A stretch of DNA of 64,000 nucleotides. It comes from a virus. The stretch spans positions 62,001 through 126,000 of the IMG/VR virus record IMGVR_UViG_3300032268_000832; one strand, given 5' to 3'. Both the position numbers and the translations under genes were made by a program. Shown here piece by piece: positions 54,558 through 62,035 of this stretch. Position 1 is the stretch's first letter. The number at the start of each line of letters is the position of its first letter. The notes under the pieces are model-generated. The model had not been told where the DNA came from. It ran no database searches and saw only the letters and a program-made list of their open reading frames with translations.

Positions 54558-55223
54558 ATGCGAAAATTAGATAAACTAAAAAATATTAGAAAAGTTAATT
54601 TATTAATAGAACAACGATATTTGAGTGAATTTAATGGTGGTGAGAATGAAGTTAGACTTAAACAGTTATACTCTGGTTATTTAGATACTATTTTCCCTAA
54701 TTCTGATATTAAAAAAATACTATACCATGGAACAAAGTCTAAAGAACTTGAAGGTGGGTCTTTTAGGGTATCTCAGGATGGAACATATGGTTCAGGTGTA
54801 TATTTTTTTGATAGAAACCACAAATATAGTGTTGGTGAGTTTGGTGATAATACGATATTTGTTAAGATAAATTCTAGTATGGCGTTTAATAATATATTAC
54901 TTAAACAAGAATGGAGTAAATTAGCAAATAAGTTAAAAGATAGTCCAGATTATCACCATAGGGATTCTTTGAGTGGTTTTATCAACCAATACATTAGAAA
55001 AGAAGGGTATGATACTATTATTGATTATTATGGTTCAGATATAGTTTATGTTGCTTTATATTTAGAAAATATACATATTTTGGGTGATGAAAAAGACATA
55101 TTATCTTTTAAAAAATACGTTGAAGCAAATAAAAATAACCAATTAAATAATGAAATAAAAGATGGTGTTGAAGATTTATTTAACACTAAACCTAATTTAA
55201 AAAATATAAAAATAAATAATTAA
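54558..55223 (+). CDS. tagged ADP-ribosyltransferase-like protein
   Basis: The 221-residue protein opens with a basic tag ending in LLIEQRYL; LIE at 16-18 is an (L/I)-x-E site. The body resembles ADP-ribosyltransferases of the PARP-like kind: LYHGTKS with His57, GTYGSGVYFFDRNHKYSVGE with Tyr82, a strand FVKINSS, and EGYDTII before the last strand VYVALYLENIHIL. The usual catalytic Glu before the last strand is not obvious, so activity is uncertain. T4 packages the ADP-ribosyltransferase Alt in its head and injects it; the same tag plus this fold suggests the same use. It lies after the tube gene under its own late-type promoter. Confidence 0.65.
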   Translation: MRKLDKLKNIRKVNLLIEQRYLSEFNGGENEVRLKQLYSGYLDTIFPNSDIKKILYHGTKSKELEGGSFRVSQDGTYGSGVYFFDRNHKYSVGEFGDNTIFVKINSSMAFNNILLKQEWSKLANKLKDSPDYHHRDSLSGFINQYIRKEGYDTIIDYYGSDIVYVALYLENIHILGDEKDILSFKKYVEANKNNQLNNEIKDGVEDLFNTKPNLKNIKINN

Positions 55224-55231
55224 ATAAAACT

Positions 55232-55648
55232 ATGAGAAGATTTGATAAAAAAATAAATTTAAAAAAAGCAAATATATTAGCAGAACAAAGATATTTGGTG
55301 ACTAAAGGTTTGATTAACGAAGGTCCTATAACAGATGTTGATGGGGTAACCAATGATTTATTAAAAGATTATATTTATGCTTATGATAACGATAAAGATT
55401 TAGGTATGGTTGATGCTAAAATATATGATTTAATGAAAAAAACACTTAGTGTTCATGGTGCTGAACCAGAAATTAAAAAACAAATGTATTTAACCATGGC
55501 TGAAAAATTAAAAAATACAAATATACCTAAATTACAATCGTTTGGTCAAACCTATAGTATGATTGGTAGGTCATTTGGTACTGAAAGCCCTATTGGTGAT
55601 ACTAGTGATATGGTAAATCATATAAAAAGTCAAGGTGGTTTAGAATAA
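55232..55648 (+). CDS. tagged protein sharing start with ART-like gene
   Basis: The 138-residue protein starts with a 22-residue segment almost the same as the ART-like protein (an MR-x-x-DK basic start and L-A-E-QRYL at 16-22), but the rest (GPITDVDGVTNDLLKDYIYA...) is unrelated and helical, with no recognised family. The LAE at 16-18 is in the same place as LIE in the neighbour. Two adjacent genes with one tag and different bodies indicate that the tag is a delivery module. It is 8 bases after the ART-like gene and before a strong terminator. Confidence 0.6.
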   Translation: MRRFDKKINLKKANILAEQRYLVTKGLINEGPITDVDGVTNDLLKDYIYAYDNDKDLGMVDAKIYDLMKKTLSVHGAEPEIKKQMYLTMAEKLKNTNIPKLQSFGQTYSMIGRSFGTESPIGDTSDMVNHIKSQGGLE

Positions 55649-55665
55649 TAATAACAAACTAAAAT

Positions 55666-55711
55666 AAAATGAGTTGATTATTTAATTTAATTTAATCAGC
55701 TCATTTTTTAT
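55666..55711 (+). terminator. rho-independent terminator
   Basis: A 15-bp stem AAAATGAGTTGATTA / TAATCAGCTCATTTT (one wobble pair) with a 12-base loop is followed by TTATTT. It ends the ART-like cassette. Confidence 0.82.
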
Positions 55712-55731
55712 TTACAAAAAAATTAACTTTC

Positions 55732-55749
55732 TTATATTTATTTTTAAAT
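55732..55749 (+). promoter_or_regulatory. late-type promoter
   Basis: The box reads TTATATTTATTTTTAAAT, a weaker variant, 9 bases before the ATG at 55759. Confidence 0.45.
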
Positions 55750-55758
55750 AGTTTTAAA

Positions 55759-56454
55759 ATGAATAAACAAGTTAAAAATAAAAAAGAAATTTTAAGTGGA
55801 GACACCTTAGAGATTAAACATTTAAATGGTGTTAAAAGTTATTTAAAAAAAACACCACCTATTGGGAATAGACATGAGGATGCGAAAAGTATTAAAGGTG
55901 ATTATCCTAAATCAATTAATGAATATTTAGATAAAAGGAAAAATGAGGTTCCTATGTATGACCCTAAAACAGGTGAACCAAATCCTTATTATGAAAAGTT
56001 AACTGGTAATAAAAATCCTTTGTTAGAAACACCTAAAATGATAAATCCTAATATTAAAGAACCTAAATTAAAAAATAGGTTTTTAGTTCATTTACCAAAA
56101 GAATTTGGTATTGATATATGGGATGTTAAAAATATAAACAGACCTACAGTTATTTTAAAACCAAAAAAAATTTTAGGGTTAACTTATGGTTATGAAAAAA
56201 ATTGTTCTCAAATAAACATTGAATTTTATGACAAAATACAAAATAAAAATAAAAACCTATTAAATTATTTAGAAACCCAAAAAAAATTCTCATTTTATAT
56301 TGAAGAGTTAGACCCAACTGGTGTTGTAATCGATAGATTTGAATTAAGTCATTGTAATTTAACTTATCTTAGTTTTGGTGATTTAGATTATAAATCTAAA
56401 GAAATAAATAATATTATCTTATCAATTAATATTGGTAAATTAGAATTAAAATAA
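55759..56454 (+). CDS. tail tube paralogue
   Basis: The 231-residue protein has an N-terminal polar extension of about 90 residues (KKEILSGDTLEIKHLNGVKS) and a C-terminal domain that follows the tube protein: KNRFLVHLPKEFGIDIWDVK (tube: KNRWLITFPADLGIQQWWLS), then FYIEELDPTGVVIDRFELSH (tube: LEMLDPTGVVIEKWLLDG) and NIILSINIGKLELK. It is therefore a tube-fold paralogue, as gp48 and gp54 are in T4, where they begin the tube at the baseplate. A role as the tube-initiator or adaptor is likely. It shares a message with the chaperone genes. Confidence 0.72.
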   Translation: MNKQVKNKKEILSGDTLEIKHLNGVKSYLKKTPPIGNRHEDAKSIKGDYPKSINEYLDKRKNEVPMYDPKTGEPNPYYEKLTGNKNPLLETPKMINPNIKEPKLKNRFLVHLPKEFGIDIWDVKNINRPTVILKPKKILGLTYGYEKNCSQINIEFYDKIQNKNKNLLNYLETQKKFSFYIEELDPTGVVIDRFELSHCNLTYLSFGDLDYKSKEINNIILSINIGKLELK

Positions 56455-56461
56455 ATAAAGT

Positions 56462-57727
56462 ATGTCAGATATTAAACCAAATGTTTTCCCAAGCAATCAA
56501 CCACAAAAACCTAATTTAACCGAAGCTGAAAAACTTGCAGCGTATGAAGCTGAAAAGATGATGGTTACTAACGAAATTTATTCGTCTCAAATGCAAACAG
56601 ACACACCTTATGAACATATGAGTGCGATTGAACAAATGAGATATAGAACTGAAGCTCAATTAAAACAAAGACAAGACATTGGCGTTGTTAAAGACCCTTC
56701 ATTATCAGAAAAAACCAATTCTAGAGTATTTCAACAACCAACTAAAAAAGACAACAACGAAGAACAAATTAGACTTAGAGATGAGCAGTTAAAAAATAAT
56801 TTACAACAAACTCAGAACTATCAACGTTTATCTCAAGAAGCTATGGATAGAAATAAAGAATATTACGAACAACAAACAATGGAAAATAAACCAAGTTATC
56901 AACCACAACCTAGTAGTCCTGTTATTAAAGATAAGACTACTTATACATCACAACAAGCAATAGACCCATACATATTAGAATTGAGTCAACCAAATTATAA
57001 CGCACCTTTTGATGTTATTCCTTTACCTTCTAAGGGTAAATTATATAGAAATAAAAAACAAAATGTAAGATTAGCTTATATGACAACGGCTGATGAAAAT
57101 ATCCTTACTAGCCCTAATTTATTAAAAAGTGGTGAGTTTTTAGAAATTCTTATAAACAGAAAATTATTAGAACCTGAATTACGTTATAAAGATTTATTAC
57201 CAGGGGACCGTAACGCAATCATGCTTTGGCTTAGAGCGACAGCTTATGGTGAAATGTATCCAGTTACTTTATTGGATGAAAACGACGAAGCTTTTGAAAC
57301 GGAAATAAATTTAAATGAACTTAAAACAATTGATTTAAACGTTGAACCAGATGAAGATGGTTTATTTAATTTTACAATGCCTTTAAGCAAAGCAAATGTT
57401 AGATTTAAATTATTAACATGTGGTGATATTGATAATATTGAAGAAATGTTAGAGAGAGATAGGGAAAACAATATTTTAGTTAACAACGCGAATACTTACA
57501 AATTAGAAAAAATGATTATTGAAGTTAATGGTGATACCAATAAAACTATGATTAGAGATTTTGTTAATTATATGAGAATACAAGATTCAAAAGAATTCAA
57601 TAAATTTGTTGAATCCATTGAGACTGGTATTGATTTAGATATTGAGGTTGGGACTCCTGGAGGTGGGTCCATAAAAACCTTTCTTCCCCTTAACGTCAGA
57701 TTTTTTTGGCCTGACTTCCGAGTATAA
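56462..57727 (+). CDS. tail assembly/baseplate hub chaperone, gp26-like
   Basis: The 421-residue protein has a polar, Gln-rich N-terminal half with helices, and a C-terminal domain (about 180-421) opening with FDVIPLPSKGKLYRNKKQNV then LAYMTTADENILTSPNLL and LLPGDRNAIMLWLRATAYGE; the LPSKG-x-x-Y element and MTTADE are features I associate with the T4 gp26-type hub assembly family. It lies between the tube paralogue and the tape measure, the place of tail assembly chaperones in many phages. A run of seven T near its end (57701-57707) allows a +1 shift into the next frame. Confidence 0.6.
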   Translation: MSDIKPNVFPSNQPQKPNLTEAEKLAAYEAEKMMVTNEIYSSQMQTDTPYEHMSAIEQMRYRTEAQLKQRQDIGVVKDPSLSEKTNSRVFQQPTKKDNNEEQIRLRDEQLKNNLQQTQNYQRLSQEAMDRNKEYYEQQTMENKPSYQPQPSSPVIKDKTTYTSQQAIDPYILELSQPNYNAPFDVIPLPSKGKLYRNKKQNVRLAYMTTADENILTSPNLLKSGEFLEILINRKLLEPELRYKDLLPGDRNAIMLWLRATAYGEMYPVTLLDENDEAFETEINLNELKTIDLNVEPDEDGLFNFTMPLSKANVRFKLLTCGDIDNIEEMLERDRENNILVNNANTYKLEKMIIEVNGDTNKTMIRDFVNYMRIQDSKEFNKFVESIETGIDLDIEVGTPGGGSIKTFLPLNVRFFWPDFRV

Positions 57728-57744
57728 ACCAATTGTTTTGGAAG
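57701..57744 (+). promoter_or_regulatory. probable +1 frameshift site
   Basis: Seven T (57701-57707) are read as TTT TTT TGG; the Phe tRNA on the second TTT can slip forward one base onto TTT (705-707), giving GGC CTG ACT in the frame of the next ORF. CTTCC (57715-57719) and GGAAG (57740-57744) form a 5-bp stem 7 bases downstream. The second frame is open upstream of the slip with no good start before 57759. Confidence 0.6.
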
Positions 57745-57758
57745 AAACTTTTATCGTT

Positions 57759-57980
57759 ATGCAACAATTGAAAACACCTTATATTGACGTAATGTCAATG
57801 CCAGTGTATGAAAGAAGGTTTTTTATTAATTTATTATTAAACCAACATGAAAAACAGCAACAATACATTGAAGATAATGCGGGTACAACAAATTCAAACG
57901 CTAAGGGTTCTAGAAAAACAAAAATATCTGGAGATGCTTTAAAATCAAAAATGAAATCTGGAGAAATCCCATTAAATTAA
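57759..57980 (+). CDS. C-terminal chaperone extension or gp51-like protein
   Basis: The 73-residue ATG form (MQQLKTPYIDVMSMPVYERR...) starts inside a longer frame that is open from 57675. If made by +1 frameshift at 57701-57707, the frame is a C-terminal extension of the gp26-like protein, beginning FFGLTSEYKPIVLEETFIVM. A MPVYERRFFINLLLNQH helix is the main feature, followed by a basic tail. In T4, gene 26 is followed by gene 51 in the same place. Frameshift fusion of an upstream chaperone gene before the tape measure is the usual arrangement in tailed phages. Separate translation from ATG 57759 is the alternative; its upstream GGAAG is 14 bases away. Confidence 0.55.
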   Translation: MQQLKTPYIDVMSMPVYERRFFINLLLNQHEKQQQYIEDNAGTTNSNAKGSRKTKISGDALKSKMKSGEIPLN

Positions 57981-57981
57981 T

Positions 57982-58005
57982 TAATCCCCATTTTGGGGAT
58001 TTTTA
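57982..58005 (+). terminator. rho-independent terminator
   Basis: AATCCCC / GGGGATT pairs around the loop ATTTT, followed by a short T run. It ends the tube paralogue-chaperone unit. Confidence 0.78.
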
Positions 58006-58013
58006 ATTTATAA

Positions 58014-58030
58014 GATATTTATAAATAAAA
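58014..58030 (+). promoter_or_regulatory. late-type promoter
   Basis: The box reads GATATTTATAAATAAAA, 6 bases before the ATG at 58037. Confidence 0.6.
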
Positions 58031-58036
58031 CTTATC

Positions 58037-59305
58037 ATGAAAAAGAAAATAATTTTAACTGAAACACAATATCTTAAGTTAACTAAATTTTTATTGGAAG
58101 ACATAAATAATGATTTTAAATACATTAAGAATGGTGATATTTTAAGTTTTACGTTAAAAAATAATCAAAACGTAAATTTAAAAATCACTAGCGTAAACAT
58201 ACCTAATAATGAAATTTTAGCTTATGGTCCAAAAAATGAAAAAATAATGTTAAGGATTGGTGAATTCAACGAAAAAAACGATTTTTTAACTTATCATCAA
58301 TTTGATGATGTTGCTAAAAAATACATACCTAAAAAAGTTTATGTTAAAGATATGAATATTTGGAGAGATAATGATTTATTTGTCGCTCCAGAAAATATTA
58401 CTAAACCAACAAATAATCAGTCAAATAACAACATAAATGTAAATCAACAACAAAATAATCAATCTAAAAATTTAAGTGGTTTAGAAGTTAATAATGTAAT
58501 AACAGTTAAAAATCAAAATGATGAAACTTATTCTATTACAATAACTTCTATTGAAGGTGATGATGTTTATGGTAAAGACCAAGATAATTTTGATGTTGTT
58601 ATTAAAAATATAGATGATAAAAATAAAGAAATGACAATTATTAAAAATGATGGTGATAATCAAATTGAAGAAATTATAAAATTTGAAGAGATTAACATAG
58701 AAAAAAATAAAAATAAAATTAACCCTGATTATTATAATGATTTATTTAATAAGTATTATAAAGAAATCATAAACGACCCTAATTTAAAGAAAGCTTTTTA
58801 TAAAGCACCTTCATTTTGGAATTATTTCACGTCTGCTTTAAATAACGAAAAAGCTAGAGGTAAAGGTATTTTTCCCGCATATGAAATAATTAACGGTTAT
58901 TTTAATAAAAAAATTGATGAAAAATTACCAGGATTTGCTAATAAAGAAAATAAAAGAGCTAGTTTTTATTTATTTGATGATATTAATATAAGGTATAAAA
59001 AAATAAATGAAGAAGAATTTAAAAATTTTACTTTAAACGCTGGTTATTATAAAGCAACTGTTAGACAATATGAAGCTGGGTTAGGTGACGTAAAAGTTTT
59101 AACATATAGAAGTAGTGGTGGGTCTTTTGGTTTCAAGATAATTGTAAAAAAACCAACTGGTGAAAGACCTGATGAATATTTTTGTGACGTATATGTTAAT
59201 AAAAATAATGTCGAGGAAAATAAATATTTTGTTGAAAATGTCAGAATTAAATTTTTAGATTCTGAAGGTTATACATCTTATGAAAAATTAAAAAAAAATA
59301 GTTAA
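58037..59305 (+). CDS. large tagged protein, possible head-internal
   Basis: The 422-residue protein starts MKKKIILTETQYLKLTKFLL followed by ED; the (L/I)-x-E site is L19-L20-E21. It then has a beta-like part, an Asn/Gln-rich linker (about 118-150) and a second beta-like repeat related to the first (NVITVKNQNDETYSITITSI parallels FTLKNNQNVNLKITSVNIPN), and a C-terminal part with a long helical segment and a RSSGGSFGFKIIVKKPTGER sheet. No family is recognised. It sits between the chaperone and tape-measure genes with its own promoter, 2 bases before the latter. Confidence 0.55.
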   Translation: MKKKIILTETQYLKLTKFLLEDINNDFKYIKNGDILSFTLKNNQNVNLKITSVNIPNNEILAYGPKNEKIMLRIGEFNEKNDFLTYHQFDDVAKKYIPKKVYVKDMNIWRDNDLFVAPENITKPTNNQSNNNINVNQQQNNQSKNLSGLEVNNVITVKNQNDETYSITITSIEGDDVYGKDQDNFDVVIKNIDDKNKEMTIIKNDGDNQIEEIIKFEEINIEKNKNKINPDYYNDLFNKYYKEIINDPNLKKAFYKAPSFWNYFTSALNNEKARGKGIFPAYEIINGYFNKKIDEKLPGFANKENKRASFYLFDDINIRYKKINEEEFKNFTLNAGYYKATVRQYEAGLGDVKVLTYRSSGGSFGFKIIVKKPTGERPDEYFCDVYVNKNNVEENKYFVENVRIKFLDSEGYTSYEKLKKNS

Positions 59306-59307
59306 TA

Positions 59308-61776
59308 ATGGCTGAAATGAATGAAGAAGAATTAAAAGCATTCGAAAAAGCTTTAGCTAAGGCTAGGGCTGAATTAAAAGAAATGTATAACATCCAGAAA
59401 GAAATAAATAGTGGATGGGATGGGTTTACAAAGGGTGTTAAAGATGTTAGTAATTTAACTTCTGATATTAAAAATGTTAATAAACAAATATTAGAATTAG
59501 AGAAAGACCAAACAGAAGAAGGTAAATTAAAAGTAGCCGCATTAAAAAAAGAACTTGCTTTATTAGAAAAGAATAGAGATGTTATTAAACAAACTATAAA
59601 AGACGTTAATAAATTTAAATTAGCTGGTGGTACAGCAATGGCTGGTGTTGTTAAAGGTGCTTCTAATCTTGATAAAATACCTAATTTTATTACAGGTAAA
59701 TTAGGCCTTTTAAAAGGTCTTTTTGAAATGGACAAAGCCATTAGAGTAACCGTTAATCAAATGGGTACTCTTGGTAAACAAAGTGATATAGTAAGACAAA
59801 ATATAAAATCAGCCGCTGTAAACACAGTATCCTTTGGTGTTGGTATTAAAGAGATTGCTGAAATTCAAGCACAATACGCAGAGTCTTTAGGTAGAAATGT
59901 ATTAGTTTCTCAGAAGGGTCTTGAATCAATTGCTGAAATGGGTAAATCTAGTGGTCTAGGTATTGAAGGTGCAACAGAAATGGCTGCTCAGTTTGACAAA
60001 ATGGGTGTGTCAGCAGATAGGACTGGAGAATTTATGGAAGAAACTTTAAATAATTCTAGCGCTATGGGGTTAAACACTACCAAAGTAATGAAGAATTTAA
60101 ACCAAAACTTTAAAATGCTTAATAAGTATCGTTTTAAAGATGGTATTAAGGGTATCACTAAAATGGCTCAAATGGCGACTAAATTAGGTGTTGAAATGGA
60201 TTTTGCTGCTGGTATGTCTGATAAGCTTTGGAACGTTGAAGGTGCTGTTGAGATGTCGGCACAATTAAATGTTATGGGTGGTGCATGGGCTCAAATGGCC
60301 GACCCTTTCAAATTAATGTATCAAGCGCGTAATGACATACAAGGTTTAACAGAAGATATTGCTAAGGCTGCATCCCAATCAATGACTTTCGCTAAAGATG
60401 GTAGTATTGAAACTAACGCTATGGAAATGCATAGGTTAAAAATAATTGCGGAGCAAACTGGTCTTGAATATGAAAAATTGGTTGAGTTAGGTAAAACTCA
60501 ATTTAAAATGGGTAAAATTGAAATGCAAGCTTCTAACTTACCTGATGACGTAAAAGAGTTTGTTGCAAATACAGCTGAATTTAAAAACGGTAAAGCTTAT
60601 ATCCAAGTTGAAAGTGGTGATAAAAAATTATTAAGTCATATAACAAAATCTGATAGAGATTATTTAAAACGTCAAGTAGAAGAGAAAAAAACAATGAAAG
60701 AAAGGGCAGATGCTGCACAATCTTTTGATGAAACGTTAAATAACTTGTTAAACATGGTTAAAATTTATATGATGCCAATTGTTGAAGGGTTATCAAACGT
60801 ATTAAAACCAGTTATAGATGATTTAATGGGAGAAAAAGGTACGGCCTTTAAAAACGAATTAAAAAGTTTAGGTGAACAACTTGGTAATTTTATTTCAGGT
60901 GCAGCTGAATGGGTTAAACCTTTAATACAAATGGCTGTCGCTTTAGGTCCTAAAGGTATATTTTATACATGGTTAACAGGTAAAGCTCTTATGGGTTTAT
61001 TTGAAGTGGGGAAATGGTTTTTAAATGGATTGTCCTTATCTAAAGGATTTTTAATGGGAACTAAAGGTTTTATGGGTGGTTCTGGTAATAGTACACCTAA
61101 CACCACTACTTCTAAAGGTTCTGGTAAATTTGGAAAATTTGGGTCAACAAAGGGTGGTATGTCTTTTGGTAAATCTTTAATGAGAGGTTTAGGTAGTGGT
61201 GCTGTTTTAGGTGTTGGTGGTGCCGCTATGGATTATGGTAGAAGTAAAATGGATAACCCAGAAAGTACTGGTGGTAAATGGCTTGGGGCTGGAGCTAAAG
61301 CAGCTGAGTTTGCTAGTTATGGTGCTATGATAGGTAGTATTATACCAGGTTTAGGGACTGGAGCTGGTGCTATAATAGGTGGTTTGATTGGTGGTGGTAA
61401 AGGTATCTATGATGAATTTTTTGATAAACCACAAAACGATGTTAAATTTCCAAAATTAGGACCTAACCATTCTAAAGGTAGAATGTTAACACAAGGAGGT
61501 AAAATAACACCAATTGATAACAAAGATGAATTATTAGCTATGAAACCTGGTGGTGTTGTTGATAAGACTCTAAATAACACAAACACTGGGATTTCTTCGA
61601 CAAAAATTGAATTTGGTGATTTAAATATTACTGGAGAAATCAAGATTAATTTACCAGGTGGAACACAAATTGGTTCTGAATTGTTAAAAAGTTCTGAATT
61701 TAAATCATCAATTACTAGAGTTGTTCAATCTCAACTTGAAAAAAATATAAATGGTAAAAATTCTGATAGAAAATAA
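59308..61776 (+). CDS. tail tape-measure protein
   Basis: The 822-residue protein has a coiled-coil N-terminal region (EEELKAFEKALAKARAELKE), long helical and Met/Ala-rich parts (TEMAAQFDKMGVSADRTGEF; VEMSAQLNVMGGAWAQMADP), and a glycine-zipper C-terminal part (VLGVGGAAMDYG; YGAMIGSIIPGLGTGAGAII) typical of tape-measure proteins that later contact the membrane. A PGGVVDKTLNNTNTG loop near the end also fits. Tape measures set tail length and pass out ahead of DNA. Its place after tube and chaperone genes is the normal one. Confidence 0.8.
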   Translation: MAEMNEEELKAFEKALAKARAELKEMYNIQKEINSGWDGFTKGVKDVSNLTSDIKNVNKQILELEKDQTEEGKLKVAALKKELALLEKNRDVIKQTIKDVNKFKLAGGTAMAGVVKGASNLDKIPNFITGKLGLLKGLFEMDKAIRVTVNQMGTLGKQSDIVRQNIKSAAVNTVSFGVGIKEIAEIQAQYAESLGRNVLVSQKGLESIAEMGKSSGLGIEGATEMAAQFDKMGVSADRTGEFMEETLNNSSAMGLNTTKVMKNLNQNFKMLNKYRFKDGIKGITKMAQMATKLGVEMDFAAGMSDKLWNVEGAVEMSAQLNVMGGAWAQMADPFKLMYQARNDIQGLTEDIAKAASQSMTFAKDGSIETNAMEMHRLKIIAEQTGLEYEKLVELGKTQFKMGKIEMQASNLPDDVKEFVANTAEFKNGKAYIQVESGDKKLLSHITKSDRDYLKRQVEEKKTMKERADAAQSFDETLNNLLNMVKIYMMPIVEGLSNVLKPVIDDLMGEKGTAFKNELKSLGEQLGNFISGAAEWVKPLIQMAVALGPKGIFYTWLTGKALMGLFEVGKWFLNGLSLSKGFLMGTKGFMGGSGNSTPNTTTSKGSGKFGKFGSTKGGMSFGKSLMRGLGSGAVLGVGGAAMDYGRSKMDNPESTGGKWLGAGAKAAEFASYGAMIGSIIPGLGTGAGAIIGGLIGGGKGIYDEFFDKPQNDVKFPKLGPNHSKGRMLTQGGKITPIDNKDELLAMKPGGVVDKTLNNTNTGISSTKIEFGDLNITGEIKINLPGGTQIGSELLKSSEFKSSITRVVQSQLEKNINGKNSDRK

Positions 61777-61826
61777 TATTGATTATCAAGTAGTTATAAT
61801 ATAATATAAAAAAATAGTTTAATATA

Positions 61827-61857
61827 CTTGATTTTGTCAAAAAAAACCGTATTTTTG
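61827..61857 (+). promoter_or_regulatory. host-type (Bacteroidota) promoter
   Basis: CTTG (61827-61830), 19 bases, then TATTTTTG (61850-61857), a match to TAnnTTTG. No gene starts within the next 170 bases. Confidence 0.5.
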
Positions 61858-61862
61858 TATAT

Positions 61863-61965
61863 ATAAAATTTAAAATAAATAATAATAAAATATATAATTA
61901 TAATAATAAAATATATAATAATAACTTTTTAATAAAAATTGGCACATATTGTGCCTTTTTTTGTT
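61863..61965 (+). ncRNA. possible small AT-rich RNA
   Basis: Between a host-type promoter (61827-61857) and a terminator (61936-61963) lies about 100 bases of almost pure A/T that contains no useful reading frame. A short RNA could be made from it. Two near-copies of AATAATAAAATATATAAT occur at about 61880-61925. This is inferred from the flanking signals only. Confidence 0.3.
61936..61963 (+). terminator. rho-independent terminator after tape measure
   Basis: Stem GGCAC / GTGCC with loop ATATT, followed by seven T. Confidence 0.72.
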
Positions 61966-62010
61966 TTAATATGTTTTAAACATTTATTTTTATAATTTTT
62001 TTGGTAGTTT

Positions 62011-62028
62011 AATATTTATATATAAAAG
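62011..62028 (+). promoter_or_regulatory. late-type promoter
   Basis: The box reads AATATTTATATATAAAAG, 7 bases before the ATG at 62036. Confidence 0.6.
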
Positions 62029-62035
62029 AAATATT

